The notes: generated by a model not told the origin, from the letters alone. Shown: positions 50,101 through 63,500, counted from the stretch's first letter. The stretch: 64,000 nucleotides of DNA from Motacilla alba alba (GCF_015832195.1 NC_052018.1:36151052-36215051); one strand, 5' to 3'. Program-made: numbers and translations.

Positions 50101-52447
50101 TGCTGATACAGGTGGTAAAAGGAGGTTGTTGAGGAGGAGAGTGAGTATACTGTGTTAGAGAGGATGGGCTTCTTTGACCTTGGGGATGCTGCTTTTGAAT
50201 ATTTGCATTGTATTTTTCTAACACAAAGGAAATCACTGCTCTGCTCCTAAGTGATCTTTCAGTGCAGAGAAATACCCTTATTAGTGTTTTTTTAAATCTT
50301 CTCACCTTCTTTCATTAAATCATACTCCTTACAGTTCCAGTTCACCTGCATAGAACGGTATGAGCTGACTGAAAATCATTTTCCTTTGTTAATGTTTTTT
50401 CATCATTGAGCAATAGAGCAGTAATGAGGACACAAATCATCTTTTCATTATAAATATGCATAGCAAAGTGTAAAAAAAAAAGTGTTCCTAAAACAAATAA
50501 ATAAACAAAACTGTGTGGTGAAGGAAAGGAATTGAGAAAAACAAGATGACAAAGCTTTTTCCTGATGCTCTACCTTTACAAGTGTACAGGCATCAAAGTA
50601 GGAAAGTCTTCAAGTGATGTTGGATGCTCTGAATGCTGCATTTAATGGAAATAGACATAGGATCGTATCTGCAACTTCTGTGCGATGCAAATCAATATCA
50701 CTCACCAGTATGGCAAAAGAAACCAACAAATAAACAAACAAAACCCAACTGAAAACACAGCCTAAGATGACTCTAAAATAGATTGGTTCTTTCATGGAAA
50801 TACACAGATTTGTTTTCTCTCTTGACTTTTGTTCGCATTTTCCTTGTTCCTGCTAGATACGAAAACAACCCATTATGTCATTTTTTAAATAGGGACAGTA
50901 TATATCAGTCTGTATGGCATAGATGTTCAGTTCCAGCAATGAGACACAATTACGAGTTTGGATGAGAACTGCACATTTTCTAGCTCAAGTTTGTTCGAGG
51001 TGTAGCTGTGCGGAGGAGGCACTTCTTCTGTGTGTGTGTTTGTATGGCACTTAATAAAATGAGGCCGTTATTGGAGGGTGAGGGAGAGAGCTCAGTTGCA
51101 ATTGTAATGACTGACTATAAACTTCAGCTAGGATAAAGTGCACTCATCACCTACTTCCTCATCCCTCCCCACAGGTTGCAGAGGATTGTGGCAGAGCTCT
51201 TCCCTGTTGTAGCACACTCTGCTCAGGGCACAGGTGGCAGCTGTACTTAAGGGTTCCCCTCGCTCCCCAGGCTGGGTCTTCCCATCAGTTTGTTCTGCAC
51301 AGGGAAGCATAGTGAGTCTGGAGAAACCGCTTACCCCTGTGTTCCAGGAGAAACATGTAGTCACTTCAAAAGAGAAATACAAACTTCTCTTTCTTCTTCC
51401 AGTGCCAGTCCTCAGGACATATCAAAGTCTGGTCCTCAAGAGACAGTCTCGCTATTTCTTTTGCCTTTGCCAGCTTTTTGATGCCTTTTCTACAAATATT
51501 GCAATCATTGTGGGTACATTTGTTCATATGGTGAAAGACTGCTGGTGTTATCCCTTCCTGCGCCGCAAATTTGTTTTAGCATCATATAGTATTCAGCATA
51601 AAATGTATAGCTGCATGCTTGTTTTTACTAATAAAACACTTTGGTCACAGAAAAGTTGCCAGCTCAGGTTTTTCGCAATATTCACCTGTGGCACCTGTGT
51701 GACACACAGGTCACTAGCACTTTGAGCTCTGTGAAGCAGGAGGGATGCATGTGTGTGCTTTACCACTGCTTGTTTGAATAACAAAACCCAAGTCACAAAG
51801 CTCAAGCCCATTCAACATTGTCTCTCCTTGTCCTCTCATTGTCTCTCTTCAGGACAAGGGCGGACTGAACACCATTAACTGTTCATTTCACAGCCCCACA
51901 GTGTCCCTGGATCCATGGGAAAATAAATTCACATCAATGGCAGCGAGATTCTGAACAGAGATCAGCTTGGGATCAATCCATGCAGCTCACCTTGAATGCT
52001 CAACTCAAGGAATAAAATGGGACAAACAGCTGGTGGGACGAGATTTCTTCCAGAGAACTCTTTCTGTAATTGCGTTTTGGCACCACCTGTCTTGCAGCCC
52101 CGTTGAGAAGAGTTAGATTTTCTCACATCATTTTGAGGTTGAGAAGCGGGGATTGAATAATGTTCCTGCCGCAGGCTGTGTCCCTGTAGCCATCTCAGAA
52201 ATCCAACGTGTGTGTAAGACAGTTTCATTTTCCATCCTGGAATGGGTTTCTGTGCTATGTGATGATTCTCCAGCTGCTTTTAAAGGCATGTATTTTTGAT
52301 TGTGCTTCTGAGGTGATTGCTGAAGAAGTAATACATAAAAGCACAAAAACGGTGGTATTACCTGCCTCCTAATGTCTGCCTCTTTGCTCCAGTGTGCTTC
52401 AAGTGCCAGGACAGCTGAAGCAGAACCTGGTTACCTGGAGCAAAGAT
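47149..52447. other. Gene-free intergenic DNA
   Basis: No recognised exon, transposon or RNA gene. Frames such as 47958-48416 and 51234-51725 have no domain or splice support. Confidence 0.6.
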
Positions 52448-52700
52448 GATCCAGCAATGGTTTTAAACTGAAAGAAGTCAGGCTTACATTAAATTTTAGG
52501 AAGAAACTCTTCATTGTGAGGACAGTGAGCCACTGGAACAGGTTGCCCAAAGAAGCTGTGGAGGACCCCCATCCCTGGAAGTGTTCCAAGATCAGGCTGA
52601 ATAGGTCTTTGAGCAACCTGGTCTAGTGGGAGCTGTCCCTGTCCATGGTGGGGATGTTGGAGCTAGGAAGTCCCTTTCAATCCAAACCATTCTATGCATT
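52448..52700 (+). mobile_element. CR1 LINE 3' fragment, ~250 bp
   Basis: Contains the CR1 3' coding and UTR blocks in order: caatggttttaaactgaaag, ttaggaagaaactcttcattg, ccactggaacaggttgccca, catccctggaagtgttcc, gagcaacctggtctagtggg, and the end block tccctttcaatccaaaccattc. It is 5'-truncated. The tail is nearly lost, leaving one TTCTATG. Confidence 0.92.
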
Positions 52701-54711
52701 CACATTATCAAGAGAACACTTAAAAAATTAAGGAACAGACAATATGTTTTATCAGAAGGATAATCAACAGCATGATGTGTCCCTAAGAGAGCCCCGTCTT
52801 GGAAGTATCCTCTGTGTTTGGCTAGGGAAAGCTGACTTCTGAAGTCCAGCCAGGGGAGGAGATTTAGACATGAAATGTGTTTTTTGATAACTACTGAATA
52901 TTTGGATTCACAGTTCATATTGCAAAATACTAGAAAACAATAGTGTCATTTAAGGACTAAGCTATGGACTAAACTATTTTATTACCTATGATCCAATTCC
53001 CTGTTCCTGTTTCTGGGGCCTGAGCTTTTCTTCTGCTGGTCTGTATTGGCTCCAGCTCAAAGAGTCATATAACTGACTGAGTCAACAGCAGAGCTTTTAG
53101 CACCAGCGCCAGGAGCCATCTTGGATAAGTGGAATAATGGATAAATTCTTCAATTTCTCTCTTTCCTTCAGGGATTTATAGAAGCTATTTTTATTAAAAC
53201 CTTCTTGGGTGCTTATCCTGCTGCAGCTGGGAGACCATGTGATGAGCATTTTCTATTAAACCATAGACAAAAGAGTCAGAAGTGCTTTGTTTACTTCAGA
53301 GTTGACTTTCCTTTGTTTCTGCAATGTTTGTTTCCTTTAGGGTGACCAGGAATACTAGAGTGTGACAGAAAAGCCCTGACAGATGCTGCAGCAGCAGAAT
53401 ATCTCTATTCAGATGGTATTTTTAGATGAAAAGGTGTGAGACATGTTTAGCTAGTTTGTCAGGAAATTGTTTATTGGTTAACTCTTTTTTTAGAGCAACA
53501 CTAAGAGACCATTTATTTTAACCCATGAGGTTATTTAGGAGGCTGTCCTGTGAGACCACACATAGCTATTGCACCGAGTAAGAAAATTAAATAGTATGGC
53601 AATAGTATGTACTCACCACAAACTAGGGGATGTCTTCTCTCATTAGCAGTGGGACATTTGTGGTTAAGTTATTCACAACTGGAGAGTGACAAAAGACATA
53701 AAGCTTTCTCACCTATTCACATTGTCTAAACTGTGGAAGAGTTTCGCCTGCACAACTGCTAAGTCAGTTTTCTGCTGATATCAGTATAATGGGATGACCT
53801 TAAAAAAGGAGTTTCTATAGCAAGGGTTGCAGAATCAAATTCTGTTGTGCCTGATTTTTTGTCCTATATGCAAGTCTGTGTAACTGTGCCTTCTGTTTGC
53901 CTTGTACTGTCCTCCCCAACACACACACCTTCACCCCTTTGGAATGGGTATTACTATGGAAACAATTGTGTCCTTGCTATTGTTAAAGGCAGCTGAGTGA
54001 CATCCAGAAATCCCATATACCCACAGAAAATTGTAATAGTAAATCATCTGACCAGCTATTCTTAGCCATTCTTTTCCTCATGTAAGAGAAGGATGATATA
54101 TAAAGGGAGATTATATGAAGGAGCTTTTTTTTTTCTCCTACGAATTTATGACCGCTCAGCTGAAGCATAGGAGTAAAGGTAAAAAACCCAAGGCATTTCA
54201 GAAGTAGCAGAATTAATGAAGCCTAGTTCCCTATGGATCTGTGTAGCCTGTGGTTGGATTCTCTGATGACTAATACAACGCTAGCCGTCTGATCACATCG
54301 TTTCTTTTAGCACTGACATTCAGAATGCCTTTGTGCCATGTGGATCCTCGGGTATCTAATAACAATTGAGTTCAAATTGCAGCTTTTTGTCAATGAGGGT
54401 ACTGACAATGGTCTCTCTCATCTGCCCACAAAATGGTTTTCATCAAACTTGTAGAAATCTATGGGAGATTGCTGTAGTCCATCATACTTGCTTGAAACAA
54501 ACTATCAGGTTCAAAAAGCGTCAGTGGGGAACAGACATAAAGACATTGAATATGTGATCTCGTGAACATCTTTTTCTTGGGGAATCAGCCCAAAATTTTG
54601 CCAGGTTATTCAGTCTAGCAGTTATCTGCTCATGAAGCAGGAATCCTTCTCTGCTTCATGAGATGACATAAAGATTTTTCAGTCTTTTTAAACAAATGGT
54701 TAAAAGAGGCA
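52701..54711. other. Gene-free intergenic DNA between two CR1 copies
   Basis: Nothing recognised. Confidence 0.65.
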
Positions 54712-54925
54712 AAGTTGGAGCAAGGGAAATTTTCGGGAAATATTAGGATTTTTTTGTTTCACAGTGAAGGTGGTGAACCTCTGGAACAGGCTTTGCAGAG
54801 AGCATGCAGATACTCCAAAGTTGCTCAGGGAAAGCCCAGAGCTACTTTCTGTAACATCTGCTTTGAATAGGGACCGAACCAGATGACCTTCAGAGATCCA
54901 TTCCTATCTAGAGTTTCTGTGCGTC
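54712..54925 (+). mobile_element. CR1 LINE 3' fragment, diverged
   Basis: Weaker but ordered CR1 blocks are present: atattaggatttttttgttt, cagtgaaggtggtgaacctc, tggaacaggctttgcagag, accagatgaccttcagagat, and ccattcctatc. The copy is older than the one at 52.4 kb. Confidence 0.75.
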
Positions 54926-57829
54926 TGTATTACTTGCTACTTTAGATTTCTTTTCTGTAGGCCTTTGTTCCCCAGGAAGAACCACAGTCAAGGTCAAATT
55001 CTCCAGGAACATGATGTTTTGATAAACACATACATGCTGGCAGGGGCAAACCCTGCATGGAAGGGTTCAGATTTTTACTGTCTGAGACAAACTAGAGCTG
55101 TTCTATTGAATCTTCAGTATCTTCTGAATATCAGTTTTCTCATTGTTTTATTTAAACTGTGTATAAAGTCACTGTGAAGCTTCATATTATATAAAAAATA
55201 ATATGCCCTCCTTTTGACATCTCCCTCTCTGAGAAAGTGGAGAGTGCAATGCAGAAAGACCACTGGAGCAACATCTCTTGCAGAAAACAGTTACTGCTTT
55301 TATTGCATAATTTTGGATAGTATGCTCTGGAAAACTTGGCTGAAGTGGGAGAAAAAAGTGAAGTCTTACTTTTACGAAACACAACATTTTATAGTGAGAT
55401 TGCCTGTCCCAAGTGCAATCAATCTCTCCATTGAGTTGGCAGTGTTCAGAAGCAGATGAAAGTCTCTTCGGATCTGAAGGTTGCAAATGTTGCAGAGCCC
55501 TATGTTGGGAATATATGGGCACAGGAACTTAAAAAAAAGTATACCCAAAACCTTCATAATTTTTTTCCTCCTTACTTTTTTTTTTCTTTCCATTGACAGT
55601 AGTGCAGTGAGAGATGGTGAAATAGTACATTAGTAATGAGCCACAAGGCCAAAAAAAAAAAGGTTTTGCTCACCCTGTGATAGAACACAGGGGCCCGTGG
55701 CAGGCTGGAGAGTACATATGCAGTGGCAAGCAAGAGCCCTCGAAATACAGGGTTTAGGAGCGCAGACCAAAGGCAACAGGTGGATATAACAAACAGCCAG
55801 AGGCAGCTCAAGGTATCAATGGGGCAATTATGAGCAGCATGGCAAGCAGCTGTCACTGCACACCAGCTGCCTCGCCACCCCACAGCTCACCCCGAAGAAA
55901 GGCAAGAAAGAAAACAAGCCATTAATGACTGATCCCCCTCACTGAGCCTCACTGGCAAAGACGAGTCTAGCTGGAGGTGCTGCGTCATTGTTTTTTGGTT
56001 ACTCATGTCCTTTTCCGCCCTTACCCGCTTGCCCGTGGATGTTGTACCCTCTTCTGTTATCTTTTCTATTTAGAGGCTAGACTGTTACACATGAAGGGCA
56101 TGAAGGAAAACTTTCCCTACCTCATCAGGAAGGAAGGGGAGATTTTAGATACTGCGATATGGAGGAAGGGACAAAACACATTAGGAGCAGAAATATGGGA
56201 GTAATTTATTTCTGTAGCACTGCCTGAAACTATGTGAGCAGTTGCAGAGATGAGGTTGTTAAGGATCTTGGGGGCCTGAGAGAGAAGAAAGGGGGAAGAA
56301 TGGAGTACCTTTTTTTTGTGTACTGAGACACTGCTGTGCAGCAGAACAGTGAAAGACTGGTGTGGTTCCTCAGTACAGGCTGAACCATACATCTGTCCCT
56401 TAGGGTCATCACAGCAGCCAACGTGCTCATTGCTGTGCCATTCTTCATAATCACACACTGGGAATGGTGGCCACCTCCATATTCAGAGACCTAAATGTAA
56501 CTGAGTACTTGTAGGCGCTGTGTGAGGCTTGTCTGGCCTCCCATGGTAGCCTGGGAACAGGTTTTTAAGTTGGAGCAAATTGAAATTCTCTGAAAATTCC
56601 ACTGAGTGCAGTGACTGCCTCTCTGCTGAGTTATTTTGGGGCTTGGATACCTATGGTTAACACCTAAACACCTGCATGTACACATCAAAGTTGTAATAGA
56701 GACTAGAAAACAACAGATAGAAGTCATAGCAATTACTGCAAGGACACAGCTGTTAATTAAGAAGCAAGTTGAATTAGTACATGTAGAGCTCTGTGCCTCT
56801 GCAATAAATCAACTTCCAGTACCTGAACTAATGTGCTTAAACCTGTGTGTATCCTATGCTGTATCCTCATGCTGCATTGTTGCCTGCAATGGAGTGCACG
56901 TGAAGGGTGGTGGTCCTTAGGCTGATGTTGCATGTTGAGCATTCTCTGGAATCATGATGTTACTGCACTTGGCAGGACATAACCTTTCGAGTTTTTATCT
57001 GTTGGTGAAACTATCAAACATTCTAGTCAAAATGTCCTGTATTTTTCCTGCAGTTTCTTTTGAGGAGATGGATGCAAAACAAAGAGAAAAAGTGGCAAAT
57101 TAGTAACATTGACAATCATTGACCTGTACTGCTACCAGCATGGAAGGTGTCCCTGGCAGGAGGCAGCTGAGGGACACCAGCTTTAAGATTAGCTTCAAGC
57201 TTAAAATAACTTCAAAAGTATATGCAAAAAGACAGAAGATGAGCATTTGATGATGCTGGGGCAGAGGTTAGTTCAGAACATGAAAGATGAGGGAATGGTG
57301 TTTTTAATAAGGCTTATGATCTTCATGCTTTTTTTTTTTTTTCTTTCCAGAAATAAGGTAGCAAATCCTCCCACAGTGGCTGTAGCTGAATGAAGGACAA
57401 GCCTACAAGCAGAGGAGTTTAATGTCGTTTGCCCATACTGATTTTTGTATTGGATCCAGAAGCAATACAGTACAGCAATAAAGCACAGAATCAGAATAGT
57501 GCACATGGACTTTATTAGGCACAGTGGTGCATACAGGGGCCACTTCACGTTTTTGACCCCAACAAGTGTCTTTGCTGCGTAGAAAGAACTCAAGGTATCT
57601 TCATCATTGTTTTTTTTAGGAGTCTCTGCTGTGAGCTCTTATGTAGACATAGCCAAAACTCTTACATGTGAATAATAATTAACATGTGGCACACATACTG
57701 ACCAGCGGCAATACATCATGTTTTCTTGATGTATCTCAAAGTATATACCCAATACACAATCAATCACCCAGAGAAATGCATATATGTGGTTTCAGAAGAG
57801 GCAAGAGGAGGGACTGCAGGCTATAAGGG
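54926..57829. other. Gene-free intergenic DNA
   Basis: Two acceptor-like polypyrimidine-AG sites on the plus strand (ending near 55601 and 57350) have no partner exon I can support. No known coding homology. Confidence 0.55.
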
Positions 57830-57975
57830 CATTTGCAAATGACTTGCAAATGTCAACCAGGCCTTATTTGCATTAACTAATTTTCAAATCAGAAATAAAT
57901 GGGTTTTGATTGGCTAAATTAAAAGACTTAGGAAAAGAATATGAGAAAGGAGAAGGGTTTGAAAAATGCATTTGC
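57830..57975. promoter_or_regulatory. Octamer/POU-type motif cluster
   Basis: Within 146 bp there is the palindrome CATTTGCAAATG (57830-57841), a nearby TTGCAAATG, a perfect octamer ATTTGCAT near 57866 and ATGCATTTGCA near 57966. POU factors bind ATTTGCAT. The surrounding sequence has no repeat signature, so an enhancer is possible; this is inference. Confidence 0.35.
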
Positions 57976-59150
57976 ACAATATAAAATCCGTGAACATTAC
58001 GTAAGGATTTACAAATCAGCCTTGAATTACTAGTTCAGGAGAATTAGTGGAGACAAGCATTTTGAATTGTTTCACTGAAACCCTCATAGAGCTTGGAAAT
58101 AATTTAAGAAGGATAAAAGTGATCTCAAAAATTATGTCAGAAATGCACCCTCATATTTCAGTTTGTAAGGAGCCTTTTAAAAATAATTCCCTGTCCTTGG
58201 CATTATTTAAAGTGGAGGAGACAGAAGGAAATTTTTCTTGGAATCCAGGTAGGTTAAACTACAAGCAGAATTTTTACAATTTGAAGGTCATACCCTCAAA
58301 ATGCCAGTCTTAACAACTGAACTCTTACCAAAACTCTTGCTATGCTCTGAAGGACCTTTTCCTGGAAAAGATAGGAAAAACTCACCCGACTTTAAGGAAT
58401 TTCTGGTTTTAGTTAAAGGTCACGATTAACTTCTAATTCTCTGAAATAGACACACTCTCTAAAATTATACTGTCTTGTTAAGTGTTGGGGGTTTTTTTAC
58501 TTTGAAAAACAGGGTCTTTGTAATAAATTCATAGCTTTCCTTTGGCTGCTTCCTCTGTTTTCCTTTCGTACTTATCACCTTGAAATCTTCCTCCCTGTAA
58601 CTGGATGTAATCCCAGTCCCAGTCCAAAATAGTGGTGGTCGCTGGTGGTGAGCTGTTTTCCAGGGGAATTCATTATCTGAGTCATTTATAACTGAGCTGA
58701 ATAAAACTGTCAAAAGTGCACAGAGGGAGAGGGAACAATTCCACAGTGCAGAGGGTTGGGTTGGATGACCAAAAGGGTATTTTCTGTCTTGGATTTCTAT
58801 GCTGATCATAGAAGCACACAGTTTAATGAGCCAGATATTCAAACATCTTTGGGCAAAGCATTTTGGAGAGGAAGAATGTACATTGGATGCTCAACTTGAT
58901 GCATCTGAAAGAAAATCAATAGTTTTCCAAAGGCCATAATTGGACAGAAATAGTGCTGGCAGTTCTGGATATTTCTCTGTGAAAATTTGTACCATCCATT
59001 ATATAAGCAACCAAGTATTTTTTTTGCATCAAAGGCTGTAGTGAGCAATTTTAGTTACTCTTCTCTTTAGATCTTAGTCTTGCTGTTTTTTCATGGATGA
59101 TATTAGCATAGCAGCACTCCAAAGTCCTTTTTTTCCAAGGTAACCTGATT
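57976..59150. other. Gene-free intergenic DNA
   Basis: Only a doubtful CR1 remnant at 58.74-58.81 kb. Confidence 0.6.
58737..58810 (+). mobile_element. Possible CR1 3' end remnant
   Basis: gggttgggttggatgaccaa followed by a diverged ggTATTTTCtgtcttgg and TTTCTATGCTGAT resembles the CR1 end. It is short and degenerate and could be coincidence. Confidence 0.4.
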
Positions 59151-59164
59151 TCCCACCTAGTGGC
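59151..59164 (-). promoter_or_regulatory. CTCF-like motif, reverse
   Basis: The minus strand reads GCCACTAGGTGGGA, a close match to the CTCF core. It is about 15 kb upstream of the CpG island and points toward it, convergent with the motif at 34.68 kb. Confidence 0.45.
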
Positions 59165-59756
59165 TTGCAGTCTTTCTGTATTGCAGAAAGTCAGACAAAG
59201 GACCTCCAGTATAGAAAATAATCATATATAATATAATAATCCCATATAAATGGGAAATGAGGAAAAGCTTTTATGACAACTCAGCTGCTTTTACCACATC
59301 TGACTTCATGGGGCATTAAATATCCTGATTGAAGACCAATCTTGGGGAAAGTTCTGCCCTATCTGCAGGATGATGAGATGTTAAGGTGATAGTTCAGGAG
59401 CAGATGTTTCAAAGCAGGATAACAAGGAAATGTTCCTTTGGGGACCATGTCCAGGGTGTCAAGTGGGTACAGTTGGGGCTGGCTTTCAGCAGGACCTGCT
59501 GAGTCATGGGGCTGATCCTCTGGTATGTGATCTCACACATGCCAAGACATTCTTAATAAGAGGAGAGGAGAGGACTTAAAAATAAGTTCTTACAATTAGG
59601 CATTTTTCTAAAATTTAAATATTTTAGTAAGAGATTTTTGGTTTGAAATTATTTAATTGTCAGTTTTGTAAACTAGCTTTAATTTCAGAATATTATGTAT
59701 TTTACATTATTCATAAATTTTAGTATGTTTTAATCGCTTGTTTTGTACTCTCTACA

Positions 59757-60020
59757 ATACCAATTGCTAAATCAATTACCAAACCAATTATCTATTACAA
59801 ATGACCACTTTGCTCTGTTACCAATGAAAGACCAAATATGAATTACCAAACCAATTAGAATACCAATTAAAAATTTCCATTGTAATTACCAGTCACTAGT
59901 AAGAATTACCCCAATGGCCTTTTGGAACACCAATTACCAATTAAAATACCAATTACCAAAGCAAATATCAGTTACAGTAACACTTAACAATTAGAATACT
60001 AATGAATTATTGCATTACCA
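59757..60020. repeat. Degenerate ATTACCAA-type tandem/dispersed array
   Basis: The words ATTACCAA, ATACCAATTA and ACCAATTA recur at least a dozen times over ~260 bp in one orientation, with variable spacing (e.g. atcaattaccaaaccaatta, ccaattaccaattaaaatac). It looks like an old AT-rich minisatellite that has decayed. Confidence 0.75.
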
Positions 60021-60392
60021 TATCTGATATTGTTTATAATTAAAATAATTATTATGCTCTATTCATATATAAAAATTAAATTACAAAATTTTAAAAGCTC
60101 CCCAAATCAAAACAGAAGCAATATCTCTCAGCCGATGGCAATTATATTTCCTCATAGACATTGCAGTATGGGAGGTTGAAACCTGGGGGCCATTTATGCT
60201 GACAATGAATGGAAAATGTTGGAATTCCCCACAGAATGGATGCTTGAGGTTACCATTTGTAAGAGCCAACTCTGTATATGTTGGAAAGCCCACCTGCTCC
60301 TAGTGCCAAGGCTTCAGACCTTGGCTTTCCTAGTCCTGAATCCCAGGGGTAGGAGCCATGGGCTACTTGCCATGGGAGATCTGGACAGTTGG

Positions 60393-60415
60393 GTCACAGC
60401 TGTCACAGCTGTCAC
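60393..60415. promoter_or_regulatory. Tandem CAGCTG E-boxes
   Basis: GTCACAGCTG repeated twice in direct tandem gives two CAGCTG E-boxes 10 bp apart, one helical turn. They could bind bHLH dimers; no function is shown. Confidence 0.3.
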
Positions 60416-60480
60416 TCTGCCCATGCATGACACAGAGGTGCGTGTCTTGAACTCAGCACAAACTACCCACAGAGAAACAC

Positions 60481-60540
60481 TCCCCCTTCTAGAGAAACAG
60501 CTGCTGGAGAAACCTCCCCCTTCCAGAGAAACTGCTGCTC
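60481..60540. repeat. Two-copy direct repeat, 34-bp period
   Basis: TCCCCCTTC(T/C)AGAGAAAC(A/T)GCTGCT occurs at 60481 and again at 60515, with two mismatches in 25 bases. A third partial AGAGAAAC precedes them near 60472. Confidence 0.8.
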
Positions 60541-63500
60541 ACTGCCCCTGCTTTCCTTCACCTGTTCTGGGCTGCAGACCTGGCTTCAGCCAGATTCAGC
60601 TGCTTAGTGCTGTGTGTGCTGAAGCCCAGAAATCCCAGTTCCAGGATAATTTTTTGGCCACTGGGATGTTAGCAAGGTGAGGCAATGCCCTCTGTTGTGC
60701 TGGTGGAGCAGCATGACCTAAGGCAGTGGAACTCGGCAGGCAAGCACAGGTAGGGATGGAGAAGCTGCAGGGCTGAGCCGAGGTGATGCTCCCACACTTT
60801 GGTCCCAGGTATGTGGAGTACCAGTCAGAGCAATGAAATTCTTTCTCCTCACAGTGCCCAGCCATCAGATGACCTGTGGCCATCCCTGACCCTGGCCACC
60901 GTCTGGAAGAGCACTATTCAATCCACATCAAAACCCTTTCAGGGCTCCCGTTAGCTGCCTGACAATGCCAAGAAAAACATGAAACTCCTTGTGCCAGTGC
61001 CCTGGGCCGTTTCACTAGAGGAGGGATAAGCTGTGTTAGTTTTTTTTAAGCATGCCATGGAGTTGCAGTTTAGCACTCCTGTTTCTAGGATGGCCTCAGG
61101 GACTTGATGCTCAAAGATCTAAAACTGTTTGTTTATTTCAGTTTCCATTTCTGACCAGCCTCATATCCAGCAGCATTACTGCAGGGCTGCAGCAGCTCTT
61201 GTGTTTGTGTGGGGACAGATAAGCTGAGGGACTGCCACATCACACTACATGAATATATAACCTACTCCCCAAGCTATATGAGATCCCAGCAATACACAGA
61301 CTATTGCTCATTACATAGAATCTGCGAGTCCATATGTTCAGAGCAGGATGTGTGATAGATTATTCACCCTTGCAGTTATTTTATAATTACACGTATTTGG
61401 CTAGCTGGGGCACATCACTGCTCCAAGGTGTGTCAGTGTGTTGGAGAGAAATTCAGTGTGTTTCTGAGAAATTCAAGATATTGGGGTTTTACGTAGCTGA
61501 GATTCTCCCTTGGGATATTTGGTACAAAACATAAGCTTGGCAGAAGTCTATTGGTGCCACTGTCTCAGGAGGCTTCTTGGCAGATGCCAATTACTGACAA
61601 TTAACCATCCGTGGCAGAGCTTAGGCAATGACAGGCACGTCTGTGTGTCCAGCTCAGGGACTCAGGTATTAAAGAAGTGTCTGAGTGCAATGTCCCTTTG
61701 CACGAGCACAAAGCACAGCAGGGTGTGCGTGGGAGGCGAGGAGTGGCGTGGGGCGGAAGGGACCAATATGGTTACGGATTGTGCTTGTGCCCTCTGTGTC
61801 CTTGGCTGTTCTGGAGAGTGGTAAGGTCCTTGGCAGTAATTTAGCACTCCTGGGGGGCAATATGGCATCTTCTCCAGACTCTGCCCACAGAATCTCTGCT
61901 GAGGTTTTAGGGCTTGGCACAGGCACCTTCTGGTGGTCTCTGCAGCACTTGAACTAAGGGAGTGCTCCAAGAGGAGGGCGAGGGACTTCTGAAGCCCTGT
62001 AGCACCTCTGTAAAAAAAAATGGAGAAGGGCAGGAGCAGAAAAGACACCTTGCCTCAAAATCTGACAATGTTTAGTAAATCCTGAGAGAAAAGTATATGA
62101 GAAGAGAAATATTTATTTGGGTTGGAAATGAATGTGTAGAAAGAAAAGAAGGGAAGGGGGAAAGGAAAGGGGAAGGGAATTATCAATGTTCTTCTGCAGT
62201 TCTTGTTCTTTCCAACAAGTACTTAATCTCTTTCTCAGACAGTGCTTAATGTCTCTTTCTGAAACCAAAAGTGCTATTCTCCTTTTTTTGTTTTTCATTT
62301 TCTCTTCCAAAATCTAAAGTGCTGGGACTCCTGAAGCTCAGCAGAACTTTGCTTTTTGCAAGTTCTATTTGTGCTATTGCAAGCCAGCTAAGCATTTTCC
62401 TGTAAGCAACTGACCAGGAAGAAATACACCATTACCTTTTGCTGCCGTAGTAACTTCCATCCAACACCGATGACTTACGGGCAGTATTATCCACATCTTC
62501 ATCATTAAAGATAGAGATTAATTGTCTGGTTCAATATCTCATTAAAAATTAAAATCTATCCCTATACAGTATCTCTTCAGCAGAGTTAAACCAGAGTAGA
62601 CTTTTTCTGGTTTGCTTAAACTGAGGGATGAATGATCATATTTTATCTCTGCAATATCAGAGCATGGTCACTTAAAAAAAAGTGGTTTTAGTGCTCTATT
62701 ATTTCCTCCCCAGTTTACGAGAAGATAGATTTAGGAACTACAGAGCAGCTGGCCAGCTCAATTAAGTGATTCCACAGAACTTTTGGTATCTATTGGTCTC
62801 AGTTATTTTAGAAATATTTGAGGAAGTGTAATGGATTCATGCTGCTAATGGATCCATTCTGCTCTGCTCATTGTTATTATCTCTTCTTTGTCATATCTGC
62901 AATTACAGTGCTGCTTAAGTTAAGCTGAGGTCTGTAATTTAGCATATCTTTTTAACTGGAGAACCAAAATGTATACTCCATGCCCAACTCTTCTTTGGAG
63001 AAATATGAGATTGTCCTGTAGATTTAAACACTTCCAGATGAATTATCAAACTGAAAAGAAAATGTTTTGCTCTGGAATTACCAGTTTACAACATAAGCAT
63101 TTATTGCTTATGACATCATGCCATTATAAGCATAATGGCTTTGGGACCAAAGTTTAATTCAGCAACTTCGTGAGACTGATTGGTAGTGGAACCATTACTC
63201 ATTCCTGTGCTATGAATAGGGAAAGGTTCAAGTCTGGAAAAGGATGTGGACAAATTCTGGTAACTCAGTACAGGAGTAAGGGCCTGTGGTTGCCTCAAAT
63301 CTTTAACAAGATTTCTTACACCTATATTCTCTAGGTTCTTTAAGTACCTGAGTACCTTACCACAGTTCAGCAACTCAGCATTTATCATGTGCTTAAATCC
63401 AGTGACATCCTCCACAAATTATGTATTTTCCAGGTGGTTCTTAGCACAGAGTAGGGATAGAGATAAGGGTCATATTATGCTGGCAGTGTGGTGAAGGCAC

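Noticed and set aside
57330..57350. Textbook polypyrimidine tract plus CAG acceptor on the plus strand
   Set aside because: No supported donor or exon partner; T-runs followed by CAG are common in AT-rich DNA.
63220..63240. GGTTCAAGTC, tRNA B-box-like
   Set aside because: No A-box or cloverleaf-compatible arms at the right distance.
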